37,710 nucleotides of DNA from Lachnospiraceae bacterium (GCA_900757145.1 CAAEMT010000034.1:1-37710), one strand, 5' to 3'; numbered from the stretch's first letter, positions 23,462 through 33,147 are shown. Program-made: numbers and translations. Notes: generated by a model from the sequence alone, not told the origin.

Positions 23462-25771
23462 TTGAAAAGACCGTTGGCATTTCTATGTCTTGCGGCTGTG
23501 ATCTGGATGACAGTATCTGCTGCGGCGGGGAAACGGATAGAAGAACCCCCGCCGTTTCTTGCAAGAGAGGCGCTTTTAGAGGCGCTAAAAGGGGAGAGGC
23601 GGATCATCATCAGAGGAGATGTCGCAAAGAGTGAAGCTGTATCGACAGGCATTCGCCTGTTTGTAAATCAATTATCAATTCAGAAAAAAGACAAATCAGT
23701 TATTTCTTTATTACCTCAGTACAAAATCAATTTTATATTACAGGAAAAAGAGATCCTTCCGGGGGACAGTATCCTTGTGGAGGGAGAGTTTGCACCGCAT
23801 GAGCCTACGTCAAATCCGGGTGAATTTGACGCACAGGCATATTATCTGTCATCTGATGTGATCGGGAGCTTGTGGGAACCGGATTTGGTGCGGTATACAA
23901 AGGGAGAATTTTCTGTATGTCGCCTGCTGGAACAGATAAGAAGGCGTTTTGTCGATTCTTACAAAAATATTCTTGGAGATAAGGCGGCTGCGTTGATGGC
24001 AGCAGTCAGTCTCGGGGAAAAGGGACTTATGGAGACGGAATGGAAGCTTTTGTATCAGGAGGGCGGCATTGCCCATATCTTTGCTGTGTCAGGTCTGCAT
24101 ATCAGTCTTGTGGGAATGGGGCTGTTCCGGCTTTTGCGGCTGCTGCGGACAGGGTATGGTCTTTCCGCGCTGATTTGCGCGGCGGCAGTATTTTTCTATG
24201 GAATGATGACGGGATTTAGTATATCGGCTATGCGTGCTGTTCTCATGTTTTTTGTGTGGGCAGGGGCGCAGGTATGTGGCAGGAAAAATGATCTGGCTAC
24301 AGCCCTGTCTCTTTCTGCGGCAGTAATCGTGTTCTTGGATGTCCGGAATACAGAGCAGTCATCGTTTTGGCTTTCTTTTGCGGCGGTTGGTTCGATCGCA
24401 GTGGTGATGCCTGCCATGCAGAAGATGTGCAGTGTCAGAAACACTTTTTGGAAAAGCTTTGTATCAGGTGTGTCCGTATGGATAGGGACATTGCCCTGCG
24501 TGCTGTATTTCTTTTATCAGACGGCTCCCTGGAGCATTTTGATCAACCTTGCCGTGATCCCGCTGATGCCGCTAATCATGGTGTCAGGGTTTTGCGCCGG
24601 AACTGTCGGGATGCTCAATGTTGAGGCGGGTGTATTTCTAGCGGCTCCCGTACATTATCTGTTTGCTGTATTTGAATGGCTGTGCCGTATGCAGCAAAAG
24701 CTTCCGCATGCGCTGTGGGCAGCGGGACGTCCTTCTGCCGCACGGATTGCACTGTACTATGCAGTGCTTGCGGCGATACTTTGTCTTGTCGTGAAAAGAA
24801 GCGTCTCAGATACGACACTTTTGAATAAAGCACAGAGAATTTCGGCGCAGGTGAGGCGTGGAAGACTTATCTTTGTCTTGCTGTGTGGATTTTGTACGGC
24901 AGTTATGGGGATTCGGAGTCATACAGATCTTCGAGTGACCTGCTTTTCTGTCGGTCAGGGCGACTGTGCGCTTGTGCGGATGCCGGGAGGAGGAAACTGC
25001 CTGATAGACGGCGGCAGCACTTCTCGCAAAAATATCTGGGAATATGTGATCAGCCGCGGTGTGAAATATTATGGGATACGGACACTTGACTATGTGTTTC
25101 TGTCCCATGCGGATGAAGATCATATAAGCGGGATAAAAGAATTTCTGGAGTCATATGAGTGCGGTGCGGGAGGAAGAAATATACACGGGATCACGATGAA
25201 ATATCTGGTACTTCCTCCGACGGCGGATGCGAAGGATTTTCTTGAACTGAAAAAACTGGCGTATGAAAAAGGTGTGGAGGTACTTGGCATGGAGAGGGGC
25301 AGCGCCGTAACAGATGGAAAAGCGGCGCTTACGTGTCTGGCTCCGGATGGCGATCATCTGACAGGAGAGCGCAATGAAGATTCGATGGTCTTGATGCTTT
25401 CATACGGAAAATTTCGGATGCTTTTTACTGGGGATCTTGAGAATGAAGCAGAAAAGCGTCTTGCGCAGTCAGAAATAGATTTATCGGCTGACGTTTTGAA
25501 GGTGGGGCATCATGGTTCTGCAGGAGCGTCATCGGAAGTATTTTTAGACAGGGTCAACCCCAAAATATCTGTCATTTCCTGTGGAAAAAACAACAGGTAT
25601 GGGCATCCGGCAAAGGAGACGCTTAAGAGACTTTACCGGAACAAAAGCGCAGTGTTTCAGACGCCGGAGTGCGGCGCTGTCACAATTTGTTCAGACGGAG
25701 AATCCTTTACAGGGCACACTTTTGTTCAGACTATTGTTTTAAAGAATGATTTTGTGTATAATAGGTACTAA
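23462..25771 (+). CDS. comEC: ComEC/Rec2 DNA-uptake channel
   Basis: A 769-residue membrane protein that forms the channel for single-stranded DNA in natural transformation. An N-terminal extracytoplasmic region (about 30–170) precedes the Competence domain, recognised by SLGEKGLM and AVSGLHISLVGMGLF with many helices (about 180–470). The C-terminal ~270 residues are a metallo-beta-lactamase-like domain with VGQGDCALV, the HxDxDH motif in SHADEDHISG, FTGDLE and VGHHGSAGAS. It has been proposed to act as the nuclease. The start is TTG, with AAAGGAG 7 nt upstream. The gene appears complete, so uptake could be functional if pilus genes exist elsewhere. Confidence 0.93.
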   Translation: MKRPLAFLCLAAVIWMTVSAAAGKRIEEPPPFLAREALLEALKGERRIIIRGDVAKSEAVSTGIRLFVNQLSIQKKDKSVISLLPQYKINFILQEKEILPGDSILVEGEFAPHEPTSNPGEFDAQAYYLSSDVIGSLWEPDLVRYTKGEFSVCRLLEQIRRRFVDSYKNILGDKAAALMAAVSLGEKGLMETEWKLLYQEGGIAHIFAVSGLHISLVGMGLFRLLRLLRTGYGLSALICAAAVFFYGMMTGFSISAMRAVLMFFVWAGAQVCGRKNDLATALSLSAAVIVFLDVRNTEQSSFWLSFAAVGSIAVVMPAMQKMCSVRNTFWKSFVSGVSVWIGTLPCVLYFFYQTAPWSILINLAVIPLMPLIMVSGFCAGTVGMLNVEAGVFLAAPVHYLFAVFEWLCRMQQKLPHALWAAGRPSAARIALYYAVLAAILCLVVKRSVSDTTLLNKAQRISAQVRRGRLIFVLLCGFCTAVMGIRSHTDLRVTCFSVGQGDCALVRMPGGGNCLIDGGSTSRKNIWEYVISRGVKYYGIRTLDYVFLSHADEDHISGIKEFLESYECGAGGRNIHGITMKYLVLPPTADAKDFLELKKLAYEKGVEVLGMERGSAVTDGKAALTCLAPDGDHLTGERNEDSMVLMLSYGKFRMLFTGDLENEAEKRLAQSEIDLSADVLKVGHHGSAGASSEVFLDRVNPKISVISCGKNNRYGHPAKETLKRLYRNKSAVFQTPECGAVTICSDGESFTGHTFVQTIVLKNDFVYNRY

Positions 25772-25831
25772 AAATGGAAACTTTTCGCATATATTTGAAT
25801 ATAATATATACAGCGTCAGCACCACTGACGC
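25734..25831 (+). promoter_or_regulatory. Promoter and leader hairpin of the dgt–dnaG–rpoD operon
   Basis: TTGTTT (25734–25739) and TATAAT (25757–25762) with a 17-bp spacer overlap the last codons of comEC. In the ~80-nt leader, GCGTCAG (25813–25819) and CTGACGC (25825–25831) form a perfect 7-bp hairpin with a CACCA loop, ending 9 nt before the GGAGG ribosome binding site. No T tract follows, so it is not a terminator. Confidence 0.65.
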
Positions 25832-25849
25832 CATCAGCGGAGGAGAAGG

Positions 25850-26857
25850 ATGACAATAAGGGAGAGGACAGAAGAGCAGGAGTTTGCAGTGTTCAGTCCC
25901 TACGCTGCGTTCAGCAGAAATTCGCGGGGACGAGACAGACAGGAGGAACAGTGCGATATCCGGACTGTTTACCAGCGTGACCGTGACAGGATACTGCACA
26001 GCAAATCCTTCAGGCGGCTCAAACAGAAAACGCAGGTCTTTTTGATACCGGAGGGCGATCATTACAGGACACGGCTGACGCATACGCTGGAGGTCGCGCA
26101 GCTTTCAAGAACGATAGCAAAGGCGCTTCGGCTAAATGAGGATCTTGTCGATGCGATCGCGCTTGGACATGACCTCGGACATACGCCGTTCGGCCATGCA
26201 GGGGAACGTGCCTTAAATGCTGTATGCCCATATGGCTTCGCGCATTTTGAACAGAGCGTGCGCATTGTGGAACTTCTCGAAAAAAAAGGTGAGGGACTGA
26301 ATCTGACCTGGGAGGTGCGCGACGGAATACGAAATCACAGGACCTCGGGCACGCCGCATACACTGGAAGGGCAGATCGTGCGCTATTGTGACAAGATCGC
26401 CTATATCAACCATGATATTGATGATGCAGTGCGCGCCGGAGTACTCCGTGAGGAGGATATACCGGAGGAAAGCCGCATGATCATAGGAGATACAACGGGA
26501 AAACGTCTGAACGCGCTGATACATGATGTGGTGCTTCACAGCGAGGGGCGCAATACGATTGCTATGTCCGATATGATGGAAGCGGCGATGAAATATCTGC
26601 GTGCCTTTATGTTTCAGCATGTTTATAATAATCCCGCCGCAAAATGCGAGGAGGATAAGGCGATTCGGATGATTCAGGAACTGTATCGCTATTATAATGA
26701 GCACCCGGCTCTTCTTCCTGACGAATATCAGTATCTGATGCAGGAAAAGAATGAGCCGAAAGAAAAAGTTGTCTGTGATTATATAGCAGGCATGACGGAT
26801 CTGTATTCGATTCATATGTATAAAGAATTATTTGTTCCAAAATCATGGCAGGGGTGA
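25850..26857 (+). CDS. dgt: dGTPase-like HD-domain deoxynucleoside triphosphohydrolase
   Basis: A 335-residue enzyme of the Dgt/SAMHD1-like HD family, which cleaves dNTPs to the deoxynucleoside and triphosphate. Key features are the dGTPase signature HSKSFRRLKQKTQVF, the metal-binding HD motif with His in RLTHTLEVAQL and His-Asp in ALGHDLGHTPFGH, and the later Asp in CDKIAYINHDIDDA. It belongs to the shorter bacterial type (about 330–350 residues). The start ATG follows GGAGGAGAAGG. Only 6 bp separate it from dnaG, so dNTP control and replication priming are co-transcribed. Confidence 0.9.
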   Translation: MTIRERTEEQEFAVFSPYAAFSRNSRGRDRQEEQCDIRTVYQRDRDRILHSKSFRRLKQKTQVFLIPEGDHYRTRLTHTLEVAQLSRTIAKALRLNEDLVDAIALGHDLGHTPFGHAGERALNAVCPYGFAHFEQSVRIVELLEKKGEGLNLTWEVRDGIRNHRTSGTPHTLEGQIVRYCDKIAYINHDIDDAVRAGVLREEDIPEESRMIIGDTTGKRLNALIHDVVLHSEGRNTIAMSDMMEAAMKYLRAFMFQHVYNNPAAKCEEDKAIRMIQELYRYYNEHPALLPDEYQYLMQEKNEPKEKVVCDYIAGMTDLYSIHMYKELFVPKSWQG

Positions 26858-26863
26858 CAGAAG

Positions 26864-28624
26864 ATGTATTATTCAGATGAAGTAGTAGAGGAAGTACGGT
26901 CGAGAAATGATATTGTAGACGTGATATCAGGTTACGTGAAGCTTCAAAGAAAAGGAAGCTCTTATTTCGGTCTGTGCCCGTTTCATAATGAAAAATCACC
27001 GTCATTTTCCGTAAGTCCCGGAAAGCAGATGTATTACTGTTTTGGCTGCGGAGCAGGTGGAAATGTATTTACGTTTATTATGGAGTATGAGAATTATTCT
27101 TTTCCGGAAGCGCTCAAGATGCTTGCCGACCGTGCCGGGATCACACTTCCGGAGCAGGACTATTCTGAGGAAGCAAAGCAGAAGCGAGATTTAAAAAGCG
27201 CCGTACTTGAGATCAATAAAATAGCCGCAAAATACTATTATTATACACTTCGTTCCCCGCAGGGCGAGCGAGGTATGCAGTATCTAAGAGACAGGCATTT
27301 AAGTGATGAGACGATGCAGAAATTCGGATTGGGTTATGCCGGACAGTACAGTGACGCGCTGTACCGTTATTTGAAAAAGAAGGGCATATCCGATGAGCTT
27401 CTCAAGGAATCGGGGCTGATGCAGGTTAATGAAAAGAAGGGGATGTACGATAAATTCTGGAATCGAGTGATGTTCCCGATCATGGATGTAAATAATAAAG
27501 TCATTGGTTTCGGCGGCAGAGTGATGGGAGATGCGAAGCCAAAGTATCTGAATTCGCCGGAGACAGTGATTTTTGATAAGAGCCGCAATCTGTACGGGCT
27601 GAATTTCGCGCGAACAGCGAAAAAAAGATATATGCTGGTATGTGAGGGGTATATGGACGTGATCTCGATGCATCAGGCGGGATTTACGAACGCCGTGGCA
27701 TCTCTTGGAACGGCACTTACGAGCCAGCACGCATCGCTTTTGAAGCGTTATACGGACGAGGTGATCCTGACGTATGACAGCGATGATGCCGGTGTGAGAG
27801 CCGCGCTGCGGGCGATTCCTCTTCTGAAGGAGGCGGGTATCTCAACGCGCGTGCTTCATATGGAACCGTATAAGGATCCAGATGAATTTATTAAAGCGCT
27901 TGGAGTGGAAGCATTTCAGGAGCGGATCGACAGGGCGGAGAACAGCTTTTTGTTTGAGCTGTCAGTGCTGCAGAAATCGTACGATATGAAAGATCCGGAT
28001 GGAAAGACAAGATTCTTTCAGGCGGTTGCGGCGAAGATCGCAGAATTTGAACTGGAGATCGAACGCGAGAATTATATCGAGGCAGTGACGGCGCGGTTTG
28101 GCATTTCGTTTGACGGAATGAGAAAGATGGTCATGAATGTGCTGATGCAGGGGGTTCCGGCAAGGAAAACAGTCATCCGCAGGCAGGAGAATACGCAAAA
28201 AGAGGATGGTATTAAAAAGTCCCAAAGACTGATCCTGACATGGCTGACAGAATATCCGAAGCTTTTTGCTACGATCTCCCAGTATATCAGACCGGAGGAT
28301 TTTTCAGATGATCTGTATCGCGAGGTAGCGTCCATGCTGTATGGACAGCTAACGAACGGAGAGTTGAATCCGGCAAGGATCACGAGCCAGTTTACGGATC
28401 CTCTAAAGCAGCGCGAGGTAGCGCAGCTTTTTAATACGGCATTGCATGTAGATAATTTGCAGGAGCAGGAGAAGGCGATCTCAGAGACGATCAAAAAGGT
28501 GATGGAACACACGATCGAGCAGAGAACGCAGCAGCTTGATCCGACGGATATTGCAGGCTTACAGAAACTGATCGATGCAAAAAAAAGGCTGCAGGAGCTT
28601 GGCAGACTGCATATTTCCCTTTAA
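26864..28624 (+). CDS. dnaG: DNA primase
   Basis: A 586-residue primase making RNA primers at the replication fork. The CHC2 zinc domain has ligands C38, H41, C59 and C62 (LCPFHNEKSPS ... YYCFGCGAGG). The central RNA polymerase core and TOPRIM domain show FGGRVMGDAKPKYLNSPET, VCEGYMDVI and LTYDSDDAG. The C-terminal ~150 residues are the helicase-binding region. The length is normal. It is second in the operon, and rpoD follows after 45 bp, as in the classic macromolecular-synthesis operon. Confidence 0.97.
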   Translation: MYYSDEVVEEVRSRNDIVDVISGYVKLQRKGSSYFGLCPFHNEKSPSFSVSPGKQMYYCFGCGAGGNVFTFIMEYENYSFPEALKMLADRAGITLPEQDYSEEAKQKRDLKSAVLEINKIAAKYYYYTLRSPQGERGMQYLRDRHLSDETMQKFGLGYAGQYSDALYRYLKKKGISDELLKESGLMQVNEKKGMYDKFWNRVMFPIMDVNNKVIGFGGRVMGDAKPKYLNSPETVIFDKSRNLYGLNFARTAKKRYMLVCEGYMDVISMHQAGFTNAVASLGTALTSQHASLLKRYTDEVILTYDSDDAGVRAALRAIPLLKEAGISTRVLHMEPYKDPDEFIKALGVEAFQERIDRAENSFLFELSVLQKSYDMKDPDGKTRFFQAVAAKIAEFELEIERENYIEAVTARFGISFDGMRKMVMNVLMQGVPARKTVIRRQENTQKEDGIKKSQRLILTWLTEYPKLFATISQYIRPEDFSDDLYREVASMLYGQLTNGELNPARITSQFTDPLKQREVAQLFNTALHVDNLQEQEKAISETIKKVMEHTIEQRTQQLDPTDIAGLQKLIDAKKRLQELGRLHISL

Positions 28625-28669
28625 AAAGGACAAACTTATCATGCAAAGCCAGGAAAGGCAGGAAGAGAC

Positions 28670-29752
28670 ATGGATACACATACGACTGACTTTCGGAAAA
28701 AGCTGGATAAGCTGCTGATACAGGCAGGGAAAAAGCAAAATATACTGGAAAGCAGAGAAATCCAAGAAGTCTTCTGCGATCAGACAATCAGTGAGGACGA
28801 GTATGAAAAAATACTGGAATACCTTGAGAAAAACGGCGTTTCATTTGTACATGATACGCAGGAGCTGTTTGCGGATATAAAGGAAGCGGAGGAATGGGAA
28901 ACTGCCGGATGGCCGGAAGGTGCGGCTTTGGATGATCCGGTACGCATGTATTTAAAAGAGATTGGTCAGGTTCCGCTTCTTAGCAGTGAAGAAGAAATGC
29001 ATCTTGCCAAGCGTATGGCGCACGGTGATGAGATAGCGAAAGCACGTCTTGCAGAGGCAAATCTCAGGCTTGTTGTAAGTATTGCGAAGCGGTATGCGGG
29101 ACGAGGAATGCAGCTTCTTGATCTGATTCAGGAAGGAAATCTTGGGCTGATCCGTGCTGTAGAGAAATTTGATTACCGCAAAGGCTTTAAATTCAGTACG
29201 TACGCAACGTGGTGGATACGGCAGGCAATCACGCGTGCGATTGCAGATCAGGCACGGACGATACGAATTCCCGTACACATGGTCGAGACAATGAATCGGA
29301 TCATGCGTACTTCACGAACTCTTTTACAGGAGCTTGGGAGAGAACCGAAGCCGGAGGAGATCGCAGAAAAGCTTGCTATACCGGTTCAGAAGGTGCAGGA
29401 CGTTTTGAAGATAGCGATAGAACCTGTCTCTTTGGAAAGCCCGGTCGGGGAAGAAGAGGATTCCAGCCTGAGCGATTTTATACGGGATGAGCATACGATG
29501 CCGCCTGCTGAGACAGCAACATTTACGGTACTGCGGGAGCAGCTCGCTCAGGTGCTCTCTACACTTACAGACAGAGAGCAGCGTGTCATCTGTTTAAGAT
29601 TTGGGCTGGAGGATGGGCATGCGCGTACACTTGAGGAGGTAGGACAGGAATTCCAGGTGACAAGGGAGCGTATCCGTCAGATCGAGGCGAAAGCGCTGCG
29701 GAAAATGCGTCATCCGAGCAGAAGCAGAAAGCTTAAGGATTATCTGGAGTAG
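28670..29752 (+). CDS. rpoD: Primary sigma factor of RNA polymerase (sigma-A)
   Basis: A 360-residue housekeeping sigma factor. A short region 1.1 is followed by region 1.2 (DPVRMYLKEIGQVPLL), then region 2 with NLRLVVSIAKRYAGRGM, the core-binding DLIQEGNLGLIRAVEKFD and the -10 recognition segment FSTYATWWIRQAI. Region 3 follows, and region 4 ends with the -35 helix VTRERIRQIEAKALRKMRHP. The length is close to B. subtilis SigA. The many TTGnnn-17-TATAAT promoters in this window match its expected specificity. It sits between dnaG and trmK. Confidence 0.97.
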   Translation: MDTHTTDFRKKLDKLLIQAGKKQNILESREIQEVFCDQTISEDEYEKILEYLEKNGVSFVHDTQELFADIKEAEEWETAGWPEGAALDDPVRMYLKEIGQVPLLSSEEEMHLAKRMAHGDEIAKARLAEANLRLVVSIAKRYAGRGMQLLDLIQEGNLGLIRAVEKFDYRKGFKFSTYATWWIRQAITRAIADQARTIRIPVHMVETMNRIMRTSRTLLQELGREPKPEEIAEKLAIPVQKVQDVLKIAIEPVSLESPVGEEEDSSLSDFIRDEHTMPPAETATFTVLREQLAQVLSTLTDREQRVICLRFGLEDGHARTLEEVGQEFQVTRERIRQIEAKALRKMRHPSRSRKLKDYLE

Positions 29753-29766
29753 GAGGAAATTCACAT

Positions 29767-30486
29767 ATGCAGATTTCAAAGAGGCTTGAGACGGTTGCCG
29801 GTATGGTGACCTCCGGCCGAACCGTGGCAGACATAGGGACTGACCACGCATACATACCGATTTACCTGATACAAGAAAACAGGGCAGAATGCGCAGTGGC
29901 AATGGATGTAAACCGCGGACCGCTGCAAAGAGCGAAAGAGCATATTCTTCAGTATGGATTGGAGGATCGAATCGATACGCGTCTTAGCGACGGGCTAGCC
30001 GCGCTGTCAGCCGGCGAGGCGGACTCAGTTATTATCGCCGGTATGGGAGGACCGCTTACTGTGCGGATACTGGAGGAGGGAGCGGACAGGCTTGAAAACT
30101 GTGCGGAGCTTATCCTGCAGCCGCAGTCCGAGATCGGCTTGGTCAGATCGTATCTGCAGGAAAAGGGCTGGCGCATTGTCCGTGAAGAAATGGTAAAGGA
30201 AGACGGGAAATTTTATCAGATGATGCGCGCTGTGCCGCGAAACGATGAGGATGAGGCGGAAGAAGCCTACACTGAAACAGAAAAAAAGTACGGACGCCTT
30301 CTTTTGCAGGGACGCCATCCTGTGCTTTGCGAATATTTGCGGCATGAGCTGATCCTTTCCAAAAGAATTCTTACATCGTTAGAGGATCAGCCTGGAGAAG
30401 CCGCGGTACGCAGGCGCGGCGAGGTTCTCGGAGAAATAGACAGGATTGAAAAAGCACTGGAAACATTCGGGGAAAATGCAGTTTGA
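29767..30486 (+). CDS. trmK: tRNA (adenine22-N1)-methyltransferase
   Basis: A 239-residue SAM-dependent methyltransferase that makes m1A22 in tRNA. A Rossmann-type SAM site is visible in VADIGTDHAYIPIYL, followed by AMDVNRGPLQRAKEH and the family motif IIAGMGGPLTVRIL (quoted short: AGMGGPL). The C-terminal region is helical and charged, as in B. subtilis TrmK (YqfN). The ATG is preceded by GGAGG. The order rpoD–trmK–nif3-like is conserved in Firmicutes. It is followed after 13 bp by the Nif3-like gene. Confidence 0.92.
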   Translation: MQISKRLETVAGMVTSGRTVADIGTDHAYIPIYLIQENRAECAVAMDVNRGPLQRAKEHILQYGLEDRIDTRLSDGLAALSAGEADSVIIAGMGGPLTVRILEEGADRLENCAELILQPQSEIGLVRSYLQEKGWRIVREEMVKEDGKFYQMMRAVPRNDEDEAEEAYTETEKKYGRLLLQGRHPVLCEYLRHELILSKRILTSLEDQPGEAAVRRRGEVLGEIDRIEKALETFGENAV

Positions 30487-30499
30487 TACGGAGGACAAA

Positions 30500-31285
30500 A
30501 TGAAAGTAAAAGAAATCACAGAAAAACTTGCAAAGGACTATCCGCCTCAGCTTGCGTGTGCGTGGGATAACCCAGGGCTGCAGGTAGGACACGCAGACCG
30601 TGAGGTGAAAAAGATCATCGTTGCTCTTGATGCGACAGATTCGGTGATCAACACATGCATCAAAAAAGGCGCGCAGCTTCTGGTGACGCATCACCCTCTT
30701 TTGATGTCAGGATTGAAACAGATCAATGACAGCGGTTATCTCGGCAGAAAGGTTCTTGCCCTTGCAGAGCACGGCGTAGCTCATTATGCAATGCATACAA
30801 ATTACGATGTGACACAGATGGCGCAGCTTGCGCGGGAACAGCTGCATCTTAGCGATACGGAGGTTCTTGAAGAGACAGCAACTCTGGAGGATGGTACGGT
30901 GTGCGGAATCGGAAGCGTGGGAAAACTTCCGCGAAAGATGACAGCGAGGGAATGTTGTGCTTACGTAAAAGAGTCTTTTGGTCTTTCGAATGTAAGGCTG
31001 TTTGGTGAACCGGAGGTAACGATAGAACGTCTGGCCGTCTCACCTGGTTCAGGAAAGAGTATGATCACACCTGCACTTCAGAAAGGCGCGCAGCTTCTTG
31101 TGACAGGAGATATCGGGCACCATGACGGGATTGACGCAGTAGATCAGGGACTTTTGGTGATCGATGCCGGACATTACGGTGTGGAGAAAATATTTATCCG
31201 GCAGATGGCAGAGTATTTAAGCGCAAGTTTTCCGCAGATCAAAGTAGAGACAGCAGAAACGGGGGAGCCGTTTGCTGTGCTGTAG
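30500..31285 (+). CDS. Nif3-like dinuclear metal centre protein
   Basis: A 261-residue member of the NIF3/YqfO/YbgI family, formerly listed as GTP cyclohydrolase I type 2-like. Metal-binding residues appear in VTHHPLLM near the N-terminus and in GDIGHHDGIDA and IDAGHYGVEKI near the C-terminus. The ~110-residue PII-like insert of B. subtilis YqfO is absent, so this is the short form. The biochemical role of the family is unresolved. The ATG follows GGAGG; the frame extends upstream into trmK but without a start signal. Confidence 0.9.
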   Translation: MKVKEITEKLAKDYPPQLACAWDNPGLQVGHADREVKKIIVALDATDSVINTCIKKGAQLLVTHHPLLMSGLKQINDSGYLGRKVLALAEHGVAHYAMHTNYDVTQMAQLAREQLHLSDTEVLEETATLEDGTVCGIGSVGKLPRKMTARECCAYVKESFGLSNVRLFGEPEVTIERLAVSPGSGKSMITPALQKGAQLLVTGDIGHHDGIDAVDQGLLVIDAGHYGVEKIFIRQMAEYLSASFPQIKVETAETGEPFAVL

Positions 31286-31325
31286 ATGAAGTAATGATCA
31301 TAATTATTTAGAAGGAGTGGAATGG

Positions 31326-32996
31326 ATGAGCGAAAAAAATATCACAGTAGCAATAAATGACGTCACAGAAACGTATGCTGCCGGAACGCGGTATCTTGAG
31401 ATAGCAAAGCTCCATCAGAAAGATGAGCAGTATCCGATCGTCCTTGTCCGTGCGAATGGAAGGCTGCGTGAACTGAATAAGAAAGCGGAGGATGGATGCA
31501 GGATAGAATTTGTCACAACAAACAGCAAGGCAGGACGCAGTACATACCTGCGCAGCCTGATTATGCTGATGCTCAAAGCTATGTACCACGTAGTCGGGGA
31601 CAACAGCAATATTGACCGTGTCGGCACTCATTTCAGCGTAGGTGACGGGTATTACTGCACCATGCAGGGCAGGATGCAGCTTACGCAGAAGTTCCTTGAT
31701 GAAGTAAAGGCGTACATGGAACAGATGGTACGTGAGGTGCATCCGATCGTAAAGACATCCGAAAATACGTATGAAGCGTGTCAGAAATTCGGAAAGTACC
31801 GGATGTATGACAAGGAAGAATTGTTCCGGTACCGCAGAGCGTCAAAGGTGAATCTGTATAATCTGGCAGGCTTTGAAGATTATTTTTATGGCTATATGCT
31901 GCCGGATACTTCATATCTGAAATATTTTGACCTTCAGCTTTTTGACGAAGGCTTTATATTAAGTCTCCCGACACGCGAAGAGCCGGAGAAGCTGCCCAAA
32001 TTCAAGCCGGATCTGAAGATTTTTCAGGTGCAGAAGTCCTCGATGGAGTGGGGGGCGAAGCTCGGTATTCCTACAGTCGGAGCGCTCAACAATTATATTG
32101 TGAATCATAAGGTGAAAGATCTGATCATGATACAGGAAGCCTTCCATGAAAAGAAGATTGCGGAAATGGCAGAGCAGATTGCTTCCAGGCCAGAGAAGAA
32201 GATTGTACTGATCGCGGGACCGTCTTCGTCAGGAAAGACGACTTTTTCACACCGGCTGACGACGCAGCTTGCAGTCTATGGTCTGAAGCCGCATCCGATC
32301 GCAGCGGACGATTACTTTGTCGATCGGGAAAAAACTCCGCACGATGAGGATGGAAAGCCTGATTTTGAGCATATTGACGCAATTGATGTGCAGCAGCTCA
32401 ATCAGGATATGCTTGATCTACTGGCAGGTAAAAAAGTCGAGCTTCCAACGTTTAATTTCAAAACCGGCAAGCGCGAGTACAAGGGCAATTTCAAAACACT
32501 GGGACCAAATGACATTCTTGTGATAGAAGGAATCCACTGCCTCAATGACAGGCTGACGCACCTTCTTCCGCGTGAGAATAAATTCAAGATTTATGTCAGC
32601 GCGCTGACACAGTTAAATATTGACGAGCATAACCGTATACCGACAACGGACGGAAGGCTTCTGCGCCGTATCGTGCGCGATGCGCGCACAAGAGGAGCTG
32701 ATGCAAGGCGGACGATCGAGATGTGGCCGTCTGTGCGCAGGGGTGAGGACAACAACATCTTCCCGTATCAGGAGGAAGCTGATATCATGTTCAACTCTGC
32801 GCTGATCTATGAGCTGGCTGTGCTTAAGCAGTATGCGGAGCCTCTGCTTTTTTCCGTTACGCCGGATCAGCCGGAGCATGAGGAGGCAAAACGTCTGCTC
32901 AAATTCCTCGACTATTTCCTGCCGATCCCAGGCGATGCGATTCCGAACAACTCCCTGATACGGGAGTTTATCGGCGGAGGCTGCTTCGATCTGTAG
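31326..32996 (+). CDS. Nucleoside (uridine-type) kinase with N-terminal ThrRS-like domains
   Basis: A 556-residue fusion found in Firmicutes. The N-terminal ~60 residues resemble a TGS domain. They are followed by a region like the second additional domain of threonyl-tRNA synthetase (THFSVGDGYYC...; about residues 60–200). The C-terminal half is a PRK/uridine-kinase-like P-loop domain with Walker A GPSSSGKTT (298–306), DDYFVDREKTP, and VIEGIHCLND. It probably phosphorylates a nucleoside; the function of the N-terminal part is unknown. The ATG at 31326 is chosen with AAGGAG 8 nt upstream, not the GTG that overlaps that site. Confidence 0.88.
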   Translation: MSEKNITVAINDVTETYAAGTRYLEIAKLHQKDEQYPIVLVRANGRLRELNKKAEDGCRIEFVTTNSKAGRSTYLRSLIMLMLKAMYHVVGDNSNIDRVGTHFSVGDGYYCTMQGRMQLTQKFLDEVKAYMEQMVREVHPIVKTSENTYEACQKFGKYRMYDKEELFRYRRASKVNLYNLAGFEDYFYGYMLPDTSYLKYFDLQLFDEGFILSLPTREEPEKLPKFKPDLKIFQVQKSSMEWGAKLGIPTVGALNNYIVNHKVKDLIMIQEAFHEKKIAEMAEQIASRPEKKIVLIAGPSSSGKTTFSHRLTTQLAVYGLKPHPIAADDYFVDREKTPHDEDGKPDFEHIDAIDVQQLNQDMLDLLAGKKVELPTFNFKTGKREYKGNFKTLGPNDILVIEGIHCLNDRLTHLLPRENKFKIYVSALTQLNIDEHNRIPTTDGRLLRRIVRDARTRGADARRTIEMWPSVRRGEDNNIFPYQEEADIMFNSALIYELAVLKQYAEPLLFSVTPDQPEHEEAKRLLKFLDYFLPIPGDAIPNNSLIREFIGGGCFDL

Positions 32997-33147
32997 CATC
33001 AGCCAATCAAGCAGGATGACGAAGATTGTATACAGAAAAGTCAGTCCGATACCAAAGGGCAGATGGAAGGTGCGTCTGCTGCGGCAAAGCCATTCATAGA
33101 ATGCTGCAGCCTGATAAGCGTGATGCGGCAAAGAAAGGAGTTTTATG

